Position numbers and translations under genes: made by a program
Shown here: piece by piece, positions 37,801-44,814 of the stretch
Position numbering within the stretch: position 1 is the stretch's first letter
How the letters are laid out: the number at the start of each line of letters is the position of its first letter
The notes under the pieces: model-generated
The model's input: only the letters and a program-made list of their open reading frames with translations
Databases searched by the model: none
Told to the model about the DNA's origin: nothing
Assembly: GCA_045104975.1 (NCBI GenBank)
Contig: JBGCCY010000062.1
Location: 22,927-86,926 of the forward strand
DNA from: CAJQQY01 sp045104975
GTDB taxonomy: Bacteria; Bacteroidota; Bacteroidia; Chitinophagales; Saprospiraceae
Direction: 5' to 3'
DNA: 64,000 nucleotides

Positions 37801-37929
37801 TCCTCGATCATCATTTTTATATTTTTCCACCATTTTTTGAATGGTACTGTTATCTTTTTTTTGAGAAAAAGTCGAAAAGGAAAAAAAGAAAAGAACGAAT
37901 ACAATACTTAAGGTTTTAAATCTAACCAT
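34885..37929 (-). CDS. Exported, tail-anchored PEP/pyruvate-dikinase-like protein
   Basis: Protein of 1014 residues. A signal peptide (IVFVLFFFSFSTFSQ) opens it and a single membrane helix (WIWLVLLIVIVAIGGLYFY) nearly ends it. In between are a helical unknown region (about 30-430), a PEP-utilising mobile domain with candidate phospho-His525 (GNMVSHVQLLARNLGIPNSV), then a PPDK N-terminal ATP-grasp domain (about 630-950: KAANLGQLK, VFLRSDTNMEDL, GAGLNLTL, FDIELGFENDKMWLFQIRPF). In pyruvate phosphate dikinase and PEP synthase the ATP-grasp comes first, so the order is reversed. Predicted export conflicts with a need for ATP. It lies upstream of and is coupled to a serine hydrolase gene, and follows an OmpA lipoprotein gene. 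Confidence 0.85.
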   Translation of the reverse strand: MVRFKTLSIVFVLFFFSFSTFSQKKDNSTIQKMVEKYKNDDRGPFLGIKWFCDDGTIKPSKEPCGDIGGVQRAQLKKEVELLGETNHVFLGQVLSTTSRTDFWDELNSNARIKQYQIEKYLQGVDDGWVLRKAQYYRGAIQVEDEEEWGINFFDLILKDEKRINKNFYLLRTAAKDIPHAGDNDLTQNIRALSKVVSDEYQPFYNLRVKIHGQPDASDIQSSKDFLEKNRGELAEKNLKELEEMIQAMEKLYRPIDLSSLNKYVKQISSKETIRKDLEDYINAHSSDFSAEKMMATSKMLLNLRKNITTVNSSKARLAMLDISIALEDILFKGAAEWKTPTYSSLMKKIYSLSEASAGCGYIEIWEWDEIKSRLPIENINKLPLPELLTWHEDARRVVEWGAGMARGVYQDEVDLFAGFEPLSYGFFDDKIRSSILLPLGNAVSELGNGVAVEAKFSNQILDINGQSSFRGLNAGYALGELVVIDGSAEDLEVSKDKIYVFQVPSSDLKPVAGIATVTEGNMVSHVQLLARNLGIPNSVLSDQNLNDLKKFHGKKIFYAVSNKGTVVMKLEEDMTEEEKKLFETKKRSEEKVNVPIEDIELKNTSVLNMRDIRSKDSGKIAGPKAANLGQLKAMFPDDVVEGIVIPFSIFRQHMDQSMPRQNITYWEFLNTTFAKAADISDEGKAEKFILGELTIFRKAIAEIEFQDSFVKDLEKSFREAFGQSMGKVPVFLRSDTNMEDLKDFTGAGLNLTLFNVLDDDKIMQGIRSVWASPYTERSYKWRQKFLLNPENVFPSILIIPSVDVEYSGVLITKGITSGQEDDLTVAFSRGAGGAVDGQAAESYLLTADGIDMLLSPAREPFYRRLPKSGGTSSNTTTFENRILNTKNLNSLRKLTDEVNRILPTTVGIESSGPFDIELGFENDKMWLFQIRPFVENKNAKGSEFLASITPQLPENKVVSLDGNIPEKVETEPSETSTGTEDEKKSNSWIWLVLLIVIVAIGGLYFYQTNKSDNA

Positions 37930-37957
37930 TGCTGTTGTTTAAAGTTTATTTATTAGA

Positions 37958-38003
37958 ATATTTCAGACACAATTTACCTATTTATAAACTGTGTCTGAAA
38001 TAT
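37958..38003 (-). terminator. Inverted repeat after the OmpA gene
   Basis: Arms ATATTTCAGACACA (37958-37971) and its complement (37990-38003) with an 18-base loop, between the OmpA lipoprotein stop and the next gene's start. It may terminate or attenuate transcription, as both genes read the same way. Confidence 0.55.
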
Positions 38004-38018
38004 ATGAAAGACCATTGT

Positions 38019-38696
38019 TTAACGCGCCCCCAATTTACCACTATTTGCGTCTTTTTGTAATTTATCGTTAGCAACAATTACTAATTCTACTCTTCGATTC
38101 GCCGCTCTTCCTGATTCTGTTTCATTACTTTTCACAGGGTCATTTTCTCCTTTTCCCATCACTACGAATCTAGATGATGGCACTCCTCTTCTCGATAAAT
38201 AATCACTAACTGCTGAAGCTCTTTTTACTGACAATTCTTGATTGTAAGTGTCACTACCACTATTATCCGTATGGCCTTGTGCTAATATCTCGGTATCATC
38301 ATATTTTTTTAAAATAGAAGTTAATTCATCGAGATTGTTTTTAGTCTGAGTGGTCAAATTATAGGAATTATACCCAAACATTAACCCTGAGTCAAACGTA
38401 ACTAAAATTCCTTCTCCTACCCTTTCAACTGATGCCCCTTCTACTTTTTCCTCGATTTCTTTTGCTTGCTTATCCATGTACCTTCCGATCAAAGCACCTG
38501 CCACACCTCCGATCGATGCACCAATCAGTACCCCTTTAGATTTACTTCCACTTTTCGCAATGATTCCTCCAAGAACGCCACCTGCTGTTGCACCAATGAC
38601 TCCGCCTTTAAGTGCTTTGCTACTATTACAACCTGTTGAAAGTATCAACATTAAAAAAATTAGAGGAAGGGAAAAAACATAATTTCTTTTATTCAT
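38019..38696 (-). CDS. OmpA-family lipoprotein with glycine-zipper segment
   Basis: Lipoprotein of 225 residues. The signal ends in LILSTGC. Residues about 30-75 are a glycine zipper (GGVIGATAGGVLGGIIAK and GVLIGASIGGVAGALIG), and 95-210 is an OmpA peptidoglycan-binding domain (AQGHTDNSGSDTYNQELSVK, then RAANRRVELVIV). This is the YiaD/Lpp-like type that links the outer membrane to the cell wall. It is transcribed toward the PEP/pyruvate-dikinase-like gene about 90 bases downstream, with an inverted repeat in between. Confidence 0.93.
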   Translation of the reverse strand: MNKRNYVFSLPLIFLMLILSTGCNSSKALKGGVIGATAGGVLGGIIAKSGSKSKGVLIGASIGGVAGALIGRYMDKQAKEIEEKVEGASVERVGEGILVTFDSGLMFGYNSYNLTTQTKNNLDELTSILKKYDDTEILAQGHTDNSGSDTYNQELSVKRASAVSDYLSRRGVPSSRFVVMGKGENDPVKSNETESGRAANRRVELVIVANDKLQKDANSGKLGAR

Positions 38697-38950
38697 GATT
38701 TTTAAATTTAATGATTAATATTTTTTGGTAGAACGAATGAAGGTTAATTTCGTTCACGGGAATTTAGAACGATTATTTGTATTTTAAATTAAAAAAAGTG
38801 GTTTTCTAAAACATAGATTAGCGCCTTTCGAGAAGGACCAATGGAATGATCCATCGATTTTTTTTACTTTAGCAAAAAAAGAAATTCAATTTTCTTAAAG
38901 TTATTTTTGAATCGGTACTTCTCATCCGTATTGAGATAAAAAAATTAAAC

Positions 38951-39703
38951 ATGAAATACTTTTTCCTTATATTCCTTATCCTTCCAAATATTTCTTTTTC
39001 GCAAGATGATAAGAAACTCCAGATAAAAAAGAAAGATGATCTCTACGGGTTAGTAAATTCAAAGGGGCTCGATATTATTGAATTTAAATATCTCAAAATA
39101 GAAGAAGCTTGTGATTATTTTATTATCACAAATTCTAATAAGCATAAAATGTTACTCAATAAAAAAGGAGATGAAGTCATTTCGAAGGAAATGAAAAATT
39201 TTAAAATTAATTGCTTTCGTCCCAATATTATTTTGGGGACAAATTTAAATGGTGAAATTGAAATTTATAATTCAGCAGGTGTAGAAATTTCTCCGATAAA
39301 GTTTGGAAGTATTCCAAGCTATATGAATTACTCAGACGAAAGTAACAAACTCGTTATCACAAAATTGGATGGACAAAAATGTTTACTCAACTTTTCAGAT
39401 TATAGCGACGAGCAACCAAAGTTAAAAATTATAGAAAAACCCAAAGGTCATAATTCAGCGAAAATAATTACTTACCTCCCGGCAGAAAAAGGAATTTTTT
39501 ACCGGCAAGTCAGTTTAAATAATGAGCGGTTTTTATCCAAACCAATTTACCAAGATATATGCTTTGAACAAGATTGCATTTTGAAATATCAAGACAAAAT
39601 TAATATCAAAGCAACTAAATCTCTTTTTACAAAAGCAGTTGGAATTCTACCCGACTTGACAATTCATGTTTTTAAAAATGATGGGACGATCAGCAATCAA
39701 TAA
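38951..39703 (+). CDS. Exported WG-repeat-like protein of unknown function
   Basis: A 250-residue protein with a signal peptide (MKYFFLIFLILPNISFSQ). The start of the mature part (KKKDDLYGLVNSKGLDIIEF) resembles a WG repeat, a short beta unit found many times in Bacteroidota surface proteins; later copies are too weak to count. No sorting domain. No functional partner is visible. Placement as a periplasmic beta-repeat protein is tentative. Confidence 0.55.
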   Translation: MKYFFLIFLILPNISFSQDDKKLQIKKKDDLYGLVNSKGLDIIEFKYLKIEEACDYFIITNSNKHKMLLNKKGDEVISKEMKNFKINCFRPNIILGTNLNGEIEIYNSAGVEISPIKFGSIPSYMNYSDESNKLVITKLDGQKCLLNFSDYSDEQPKLKIIEKPKGHNSAKIITYLPAEKGIFYRQVSLNNERFLSKPIYQDICFEQDCILKYQDKINIKATKSLFTKAVGILPDLTIHVFKNDGTISNQ

Positions 39704-39741
39704 AAAATTAGCCTTGACATAGGGTTGTCACTCCCCTATTC

Positions 39742-39749
39742 TATCTTTG
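39742..39749 (+). promoter_or_regulatory. -7 box TATCTTTG for the GyrI-like gene
   Basis: A perfect TATCTTTG ends 29 bases before the ATG at 39779, which decides for that start over the in-frame codon at 39725. Upstream, TGACA and TGTCA form a small inverted repeat (39715-39730) around two TTG words, a possible -33/operator region. Confidence 0.6.
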
Positions 39750-39778
39750 TCCCATTAATAAAATCAAAAAAAGAAATC

Positions 39779-40405
39779 ATGAAACACGAATGGAGAAAAA
39801 AAGAAAAACAACTTTATCTTCCTAAAAAAAAACCTGAGGTAATCAACGTACCTGAATTTAAATTTCTCACTATCGGAGGAGAAGGCAGTCCTGCCAATGA
39901 ATCATTTTCAGAACATATCGGCGCATTATATGCAGTTGCCTATGCTATCAAAATGACGTTGAAAAAGGAAACAGATCAACCTAAAGATTATGTTGATTTT
40001 ACCGTTTATCCGCTGGAGGGAATTTGGAGTCTCAATGAAGAAGCCATAAAAAAATTCGATGGTACAATCAACAAAGAAGATTTTGTTTTTAAATTAATGA
40101 TTCGACAACCTGATTTTGTAGATCGTAATTTTTTCGAAAGAATGCTGGAAGTCGCGAAGAAAAAGAAAGCAAACATTCTTTTAGAAAAAGTGAAATTTGA
40201 AAAGATCAAAGACGGCAAATGTATTCAAATGATGCACCTCGGAAGTTTTGATAATGAACCAGCCACTTTTAAAATCATGGAAGATTTTGCGGAAGAAAAT
40301 AACTTAACTAGATTGGCAAAAGATCATCGAGAAATATATCTAAGTGATTTTAGAAAAGTCGCTACTGAAAAATTAAAAACAGTTTTACGATTTAAAATAA
40401 AATAA
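39779..40405 (+). CDS. GyrI-like small-molecule-binding domain protein
   Basis: Cytoplasmic protein of 208 residues (MKHEWRKKEKQLYLPKKKPE). The opening KPEVINVPEFKFLTIGGEGSP and the central FTVYPLEGIWSL match stand-alone GyrI-like/SOUL-fold proteins related to the ligand-binding domain of AraC-type drug sensors. There is no DNA-binding domain. Such proteins bind small hydrophobic molecules or hydrolyse xenobiotics. It starts a run of five same-strand genes with gaps of 8 to 52 bases (to 42902), likely one transcript of small stress or housekeeping enzymes. Confidence 0.8.
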   Translation: MKHEWRKKEKQLYLPKKKPEVINVPEFKFLTIGGEGSPANESFSEHIGALYAVAYAIKMTLKKETDQPKDYVDFTVYPLEGIWSLNEEAIKKFDGTINKEDFVFKLMIRQPDFVDRNFFERMLEVAKKKKANILLEKVKFEKIKDGKCIQMMHLGSFDNEPATFKIMEDFAEENNLTRLAKDHREIYLSDFRKVATEKLKTVLRFKIK

Positions 40406-40413
40406 CGTCAGCA

Positions 40414-41100
40414 ATGAAAGTCATCTTAATTTTCACCTTTTCTCTATTTATGACTTGTTCGAATAGTCAAGATTCAAAAGAGGAAATCCAACCCCCTACT
40501 CAATCTCAATCTGAAAATTTGGTAGCTCTCCTTGACACTATTTTTAGAACAGAGCAAGAGCCTATTCGTTTGAGAGATTCAATTATGAAAATACATGGCG
40601 ACGAGTCAAAAGAATTTTTAGAGCAACAAAAAATCTACGAAAAGAATCATGCGATCAATGAAAAAAAGATCAAAGAACTACTTGATAAATCTGGATGGCC
40701 TGAAAAAAAAGTCATTGGCGAGCGAGGCAATAGAACTATTTGCAATGTGATTCAACATGCAGAAAATGATATTCGAATTAAATATCTACCTATGATGAAA
40801 CAAGCAGTTTTAGATAAACAATTGAATCCTCAACTGTTGGTCAGAGCCGAAGATAGAATCGCAACGGAAAGTGATGATCTTCAAATCTATGGCGGACAAA
40901 TGAAATTCTATCCTGAAACAAAGACCTTTAATGTATGGCCAGTCTTGGATCCTGTGAATATTGATAAACGAAGAGCTGCCATTGGACTTGGTCCCATTGC
41001 GGAATATTTGAAAATTCGGTTTGACTTTGAATGGAATTTGGAAGAGCAAATTAAACGAACAGAAGCGTTTGAAAAACAAAAACAGCAAGAGAAAAAATAA
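40414..41100 (+). CDS. DUF6624-like putative lipoprotein
   Basis: A 228-residue protein with a lipoprotein-type start (MKVILIFTFSLFMTC). It has the pattern of the DUF6624 family: a helical region with SGWPEKKVIGERGNRTICNV and QHAENDIRIKYLPMMKQAV, then AEDRIATESDDLQIYGGQ and the C-terminal NIDKRRAAIGLGPIAEYL. The function is unknown. It follows the GyrI-like gene by eight bases. Confidence 0.65.
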   Translation: MKVILIFTFSLFMTCSNSQDSKEEIQPPTQSQSENLVALLDTIFRTEQEPIRLRDSIMKIHGDESKEFLEQQKIYEKNHAINEKKIKELLDKSGWPEKKVIGERGNRTICNVIQHAENDIRIKYLPMMKQAVLDKQLNPQLLVRAEDRIATESDDLQIYGGQMKFYPETKTFNVWPVLDPVNIDKRRAAIGLGPIAEYLKIRFDFEWNLEEQIKRTEAFEKQKQQEKK

Positions 41101-41111
41101 CATAGAACATC

Positions 41112-41438
41112 ATGCAATTTGAAAAAGATTTAAAATCAGAATATAAAGATTTGTTCCTTCAGGCTAGAGAGTTGCTATTATCTTTCGAAGGAATCAAAGA
41201 AACTAAAAAAGAACGGATTACAACTTACTCTAATGAAAAAGGTGGAATCTGTCATATGCGCACGATGCCTTATGGAATTGATTTTGGGTTTTTGAAGGGA
41301 GCAAAAATGAGTGATGAATTTAAAGTACTGACTGGAAAAGGAAAAGCAATCAGAGTACTACCTCAAAAGGGAGCTTTAAATAAAAAAATGGTGACGCATT
41401 ATATCAACCAAGCAATTGAAATTAACGCTAGTAAATAA
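41112..41438 (+). CDS. DUF1801-like small protein
   Basis: A 108-residue cytoplasmic protein of the YdhG/DUF1801 type (fold of frataxin-like iron-chaperone relatives): MQFEKDLKSEYKDLF opening, then a sheet with KERITTYSNEKGGICHMR and YGIDFGFLKGAKM. Its function is not established. It lies 11 bases after the DUF6624 gene. The first eight codons recur almost unchanged at 42440, just before the GNAT gene (separate entry). Confidence 0.65.
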   Translation: MQFEKDLKSEYKDLFLQARELLLSFEGIKETKKERITTYSNEKGGICHMRTMPYGIDFGFLKGAKMSDEFKVLTGKGKAIRVLPQKGALNKKMVTHYINQAIEINASK

Positions 41439-41490
41439 TAACCCAAAATGAAACTATACTTCCCCCTGAATTGTAGTTAAACAAAAAATC

Positions 41491-42435
41491 ATGTTCTTAC
41501 CCGAAGTAAAAAGTAAAGTAAACGAAGACATTTCTATCCTAATCAAACTCGATAATTATTCCTTTAATTTTATCTGTGAATGTGGCGACGCAAGCGATTT
41601 AACGGTAAAAGAATGTCAAAACACCGAGGCAATTTTTATTAGTCATACTCATATTGATCATTTTATAAATTTTGATTTTGTCCTTCGACATCAAATCGGA
41701 ATTGGAAGAAGGATCATCATCTGTGGACCAGAAGGAATTACTCAACAAGTCCAATCAAAAATTAAAGGATACCAATGGAATCTGATTGAAGAAAATTCGA
41801 TCACTTATGAAATTAGAGAAATTAAAAGAGATGGTCAAGTAGAAATTTCTGAAATCAATCCTCCTCATTGGGAAATTATCAAATTGGAAAATAAAAATCC
41901 TGACACTTTATATAAGAATAAAAGATTTACCGTCGATTTTGTCATCTTGGATCATAAAACGGATTCCATCGCTTATCTTTTCAAAGAAGAGGATACTGTC
42001 AAAATTGATCTTAGCAAGAGTGAATTTAAAGGAGGCAAATGGGTTAGTGAATTAAAAACTGCTTTTGAAAAAGGCGATGAAACTGCTTTGATCAAAATCG
42101 ACCATCAAGAATTTAAAGTAGCTGAATTATTTCATTTGCTTGAAATTAAACAAGGAGATTCACTTGGAGTCATCATGGATCATGCGGCGAATGAGGCTAA
42201 TCATAAAAAAATCCAAAGCCTTTTTCAAAATTGTAATCAAGCGTTTATTGAATGCTTTTATAAAGCGGAGGACAAGGAATTTGCCAAACTGAATTTTCAT
42301 AGCTACTCTGAAGAGTCTGCCAAAATCATGAAAACATGTAATGTAAAAACAGCAACACCTGTTCATTTTTCTAGAAAATATAAAGAGGAAGAAGTGAAGG
42401 TTTTGTTGGACGAGTTTTATACTCATTTAAAATAA
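41491..42435 (+). CDS. MBL-fold metallo-hydrolase resembling RNase Z
   Basis: Protein of 314 residues with the metallo-beta-lactamase zinc motif HTHIDH, a later metal Asp in FVILDHKTDSIAY, and the C-terminal HSYSEESAKIM plus PVHFSRKY, which resembles the HFSxRY motif of tRNA 3'-processing RNase Z. The overall layout fits the RNase Z-like branch, but the region that should hold the exosite is different (LENKNPDTLYKNKRF). It may be a tRNA-maturation paralogue or another hydrolase. Same strand as its neighbours. Confidence 0.78.
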   Translation: MFLPEVKSKVNEDISILIKLDNYSFNFICECGDASDLTVKECQNTEAIFISHTHIDHFINFDFVLRHQIGIGRRIIICGPEGITQQVQSKIKGYQWNLIEENSITYEIREIKRDGQVEISEINPPHWEIIKLENKNPDTLYKNKRFTVDFVILDHKTDSIAYLFKEEDTVKIDLSKSEFKGGKWVSELKTAFEKGDETALIKIDHQEFKVAELFHLLEIKQGDSLGVIMDHAANEANHKKIQSLFQNCNQAFIECFYKAEDKEFAKLNFHSYSEESAKIMKTCNVKTATPVHFSRKYKEEEVKVLLDEFYTHLK

Positions 42436-42439
42436 TTCC

Positions 42440-42490
42440 ATGCAATTTGAAAAAGATCTAAAACATGAAAATTCGAGAAGCAAAAATTGA
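42440..42490 (+). pseudogene. Relic copy of the DUF1801 gene start, overlapping the GNAT start
   Basis: ATGCAATTTGAAAAAGAT followed by YTAAAA is shared with the DUF1801 gene start at 41112 with a single substitution over 24 bases. Here the frame gives MQFEKDLKHENSRSKN and stops after 16 codons, overlapping the GNAT ATG at 42465 in another frame. It looks like the stump of a second DUF1801 copy or a partial duplication; it may now act as a short leader frame. Confidence 0.5.
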
Positions 42491-42902
42491 GGATATTCCA
42501 CAGATTCAAATCGTCAGAAATTCCGTTAAAGAAAATGTGTTGTCAAATCCCAATGCTGTAACTGATGAACTTTGTGAGGATTTTTTATTTAAAAGAGGAA
42601 AAGGATGGGTTTGTGAAATAGATCATCAAGTGATTGGTTTTTCAATTGTAGATTTAAAAGATAAAAATGTTTGGGCGTTATTTTTACACCCTGAATTTGA
42701 AAAAAAAGGGATTGGTCGTAACTTGCATGATATCATGTTAGATTGGTATTTTTCCCAAACCAAAGAAAGTATTTGGCTGGGAACTTCTCCCAACACTCGA
42801 GCAGAAATTTTTTATAAAAAATCAGGCTGGAAAAAAATTGGGAAGCATGGAGATGGAGAAATAAAATTTGAAATGACTTTTGATAACTGGAAAAATAAAT
42901 AA
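42465..42902 (+). CDS. GNAT-family N-acetyltransferase
   Basis: A 145-residue acetyltransferase. Motif A, which binds the acetyl-CoA pyrophosphate, reads ALFLHPEFEKKGIGRNLHDI, and the C-terminal strand region AEIFYKKSGWKKIGKHGDGE is typical. It transfers an acetyl group to an amine, substrate unknown. The start at 42465 (MKIREAKIEDIPQI) fits the family's first strand exactly. It is followed after four bases by the methionine aminopeptidase gene, and preceded by a truncated copy of the DUF1801 start. Confidence 0.88.
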   Translation: MKIREAKIEDIPQIQIVRNSVKENVLSNPNAVTDELCEDFLFKRGKGWVCEIDHQVIGFSIVDLKDKNVWALFLHPEFEKKGIGRNLHDIMLDWYFSQTKESIWLGTSPNTRAEIFYKKSGWKKIGKHGDGEIKFEMTFDNWKNK

Positions 42903-42906
42903 AAAT

Positions 42907-43665
42907 ATGTCAATTAGAAATGAAGCAGAATTAGCAGGGATGAAAAAGATAGGTGAAATTGTAGGTTTAACTTTAAAAAAAATGAGGGAATATACTAAGC
43001 CTGGAATTTCTACCAAAGAACTTGATGATTATGGGTATTCGATTTTAAAAAAACATGGGGCAATACCTGCACCTCTAAAGGATTACGATTTCCCTGGATA
43101 TGCTTGCATTAGTGTAAACAATGAAGCTTGCCACGGCATTCCTTCCAAAACAAAAATTTTGAAAGATGGAGATTTAATAAATATTGATGTATCAGCAGAA
43201 TTAAATGGATACTACGGAGATAATGGAGGATCATTTATTATTGGTTCTGATTCCCAAAATCTTCAACCTTTAGTAACAGCATCTCAAGAAATACTTCATG
43301 CTGCTATCGATAAAATAAAACACAATGTTCGCATAAATGAGATAGGAGGTTTTATTGAAAAAGAAGCAAAAAAAAGAGGATTCAAAGTTATCAAAAATTT
43401 GTGTGGCCATGGAATTGGAAGAAAACTTCACGACGCTCCTAGTGAAATCCCAAATTTTAAAGACCGATTCAATAGAGGTAGATTCAAAAAGAATATGACC
43501 ATTGCCTTGGAAACATTCATTTCAACTAATGATGAATATGTTCATCAGACAGATGATGAGTGGACGATGGTTACTAAAAATAATAGTTTTGTTGCTCAAC
43601 ATGAACATACCTTGATCGTAACCGAAGACAAACCAATTATACTAACCAAAATTAATGGTATCTAA
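42907..43665 (+). CDS. map: Type I methionine aminopeptidase
   Basis: Cytosolic enzyme of 252 residues that removes N-terminal methionine from new proteins. The start at 42907 (MSIRNEAELAGMKKIG) matches the family; an in-frame ATG at 42880 lies inside the previous gene. All five metal ligands are present: Asp94 and Asp105 (NIDVSAELNGYYGDNG), His168 (GHGIG), Glu202 (IALETF) and Glu233 (QHEHTL), plus the substrate His in EACHGIP. The motif after His168 reads LHDAP instead of the common FHEDP/FHEAP. The gene is away from ribosomal protein genes, so it is probably a second copy rather than the housekeeping one. Confidence 0.9.
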   Translation: MSIRNEAELAGMKKIGEIVGLTLKKMREYTKPGISTKELDDYGYSILKKHGAIPAPLKDYDFPGYACISVNNEACHGIPSKTKILKDGDLINIDVSAELNGYYGDNGGSFIIGSDSQNLQPLVTASQEILHAAIDKIKHNVRINEIGGFIEKEAKKRGFKVIKNLCGHGIGRKLHDAPSEIPNFKDRFNRGRFKKNMTIALETFISTNDEYVHQTDDEWTMVTKNNSFVAQHEHTLIVTEDKPIILTKINGI

Positions 43666-43759
43666 ATAATCTTCGAAGAAAAATTCTCAAATATTTACAA
43701 TTTAAGCATGTGTAATTTGGAAAACGTTGAATAGAACTTTAAACAAATATTGAATTCCT

Positions 43760-44209
43760 ATGAGATATGCACACACCAATATAATCAGTAATGATTGGAA
43801 AAAACTAGCTGAATTTTATATCAAAATATTTGAATGCAAAATTGTTCCTCCCATCAGAAATCAATCAGGCGATTGGCTCTCAAAAGGAACTGGAGTAAAC
43901 GATGCAAAATTAGCAGGTGCCCATTTATTGCTCCCTGGGCATGGAGAAAATGGGCCTACTCTGGAAATTTATCAATATGGCCATGTTGAGCAACAAGACC
44001 CCATTAGCCCAAATAAAAGAGGTTTTGGACATTTAGCATTTGAAGTAGAAAGTGTAGAAAAAATATTGAAAAAGATCGAATCCAATGGTGGTAAAAGAAA
44101 TGGAGAAGTTACTACGAGAGTGGTTAATGGTGTTGGAAAAATTACATTTGTATATGCACGAGATCCCGACGGAAATTTAATCGAATTACAAAGCTGGGAA
44201 AAAGATTGA
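43760..44209 (+). CDS. VOC-family protein
   Basis: A 149-residue vicinal-oxygen-chelate protein. The first module starts MRYAHTNIISNDWKKLAEFY with a candidate metal His5, the second GFGHLAFEVESVEKILKKI with His and Glu ligands, and the end carries FVYARDPDGNLIELQSW. The full set of metal-binding positions suggests an active glyoxalase- or dioxygenase-like enzyme. Cytoplasmic; substrate unknown. A second, divergent VOC gene follows after 60 bases. Confidence 0.85.
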   Translation: MRYAHTNIISNDWKKLAEFYIKIFECKIVPPIRNQSGDWLSKGTGVNDAKLAGAHLLLPGHGENGPTLEIYQYGHVEQQDPISPNKRGFGHLAFEVESVEKILKKIESNGGKRNGEVTTRVVNGVGKITFVYARDPDGNLIELQSWEKD

Positions 44210-44269
44210 GCTACACTTCCTAATTTTAAAACTTGAAATAGTTAGCCAGTCTTTATAAAAAATCAGATA

Positions 44270-44653
44270 ATGGAAAATAACTCCGCCACCAAATTCCTTC
44301 ACCTCTCCCCTGTCCTCGCGTCTTCCAACGTTCCACGAGATATAGAATGGTATGAATCCAAATTAGGTTTTAAAAATGTCTATGATAGTTCTGCTTATTC
44401 AGAAGGAAAAATCGACTATGTCGTTTTAGGTCGTGGAGGTTTATTTTTCCACCTGCAATTTCAGTTTCCAGATGATATGACAAGTACCGATTTAAAATTT
44501 CAAGTACAAAATATTGCCCCCCTTTTTGAAGAGTTAGCCGCTCATGGATTAATTCCTCCTGGGAAAATAACTCGTAAAACCAGTTGGAATACTTCGGAAG
44601 TTTCGCTTTTTGATCCAAGTGGAAATCGAATTACATTTTTTGAGGATGTGTGA
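44270..44653 (+). CDS. VOC-family bleomycin-resistance-like protein
   Basis: A 127-residue protein (MENNSATKFLHLSPVLASS). Recognisable are the first module VPRDIEWYESKLGFKNVYDS, the middle GGLFFHLQFQFPDD and the final SLFDPSGNRITFFED. The length and acidic character match the bleomycin-resistance type that binds drugs as a dimer, but drug binding is only inferred. It follows another VOC gene on the same strand. Confidence 0.8.
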   Translation: MENNSATKFLHLSPVLASSNVPRDIEWYESKLGFKNVYDSSAYSEGKIDYVVLGRGGLFFHLQFQFPDDMTSTDLKFQVQNIAPLFEELAAHGLIPPGKITRKTSWNTSEVSLFDPSGNRITFFEDV

Positions 44654-44721
44654 TTTTAAAACCACAAAAATTATAATTTAAATTATTCTGCTATTTTTTT
44701 CAAAAAAAGTAGGGCTTTTAG

Positions 44722-44737
44722 ACTTTCAGTTGTCTTA
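44722..44737 (+). repeat. Dispersed intergenic word ACTTTCAGTTGTCTTA
   Basis: The word ACTTTCAGnTGTCTT occurs here, upstream of the CotH gene, and at 49181-49196 upstream of the first SprB-repeat gene. One mismatch in 15. It might be a shared regulatory site or a repeat remnant. Confidence 0.25.
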
Positions 44738-44814
44738 ATAAAAGAGGCGGTTCAAAATACAGATCCACCCCTTTTTTATAAATTTACAAAAATAATTTTC
44801 ACACAAATTTTAAC

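Noticed and set aside
39725..39778. N-terminal extension of the GyrI-like protein
   Set aside because: A consensus TATCTTTG box lies inside it, so transcription probably begins downstream.
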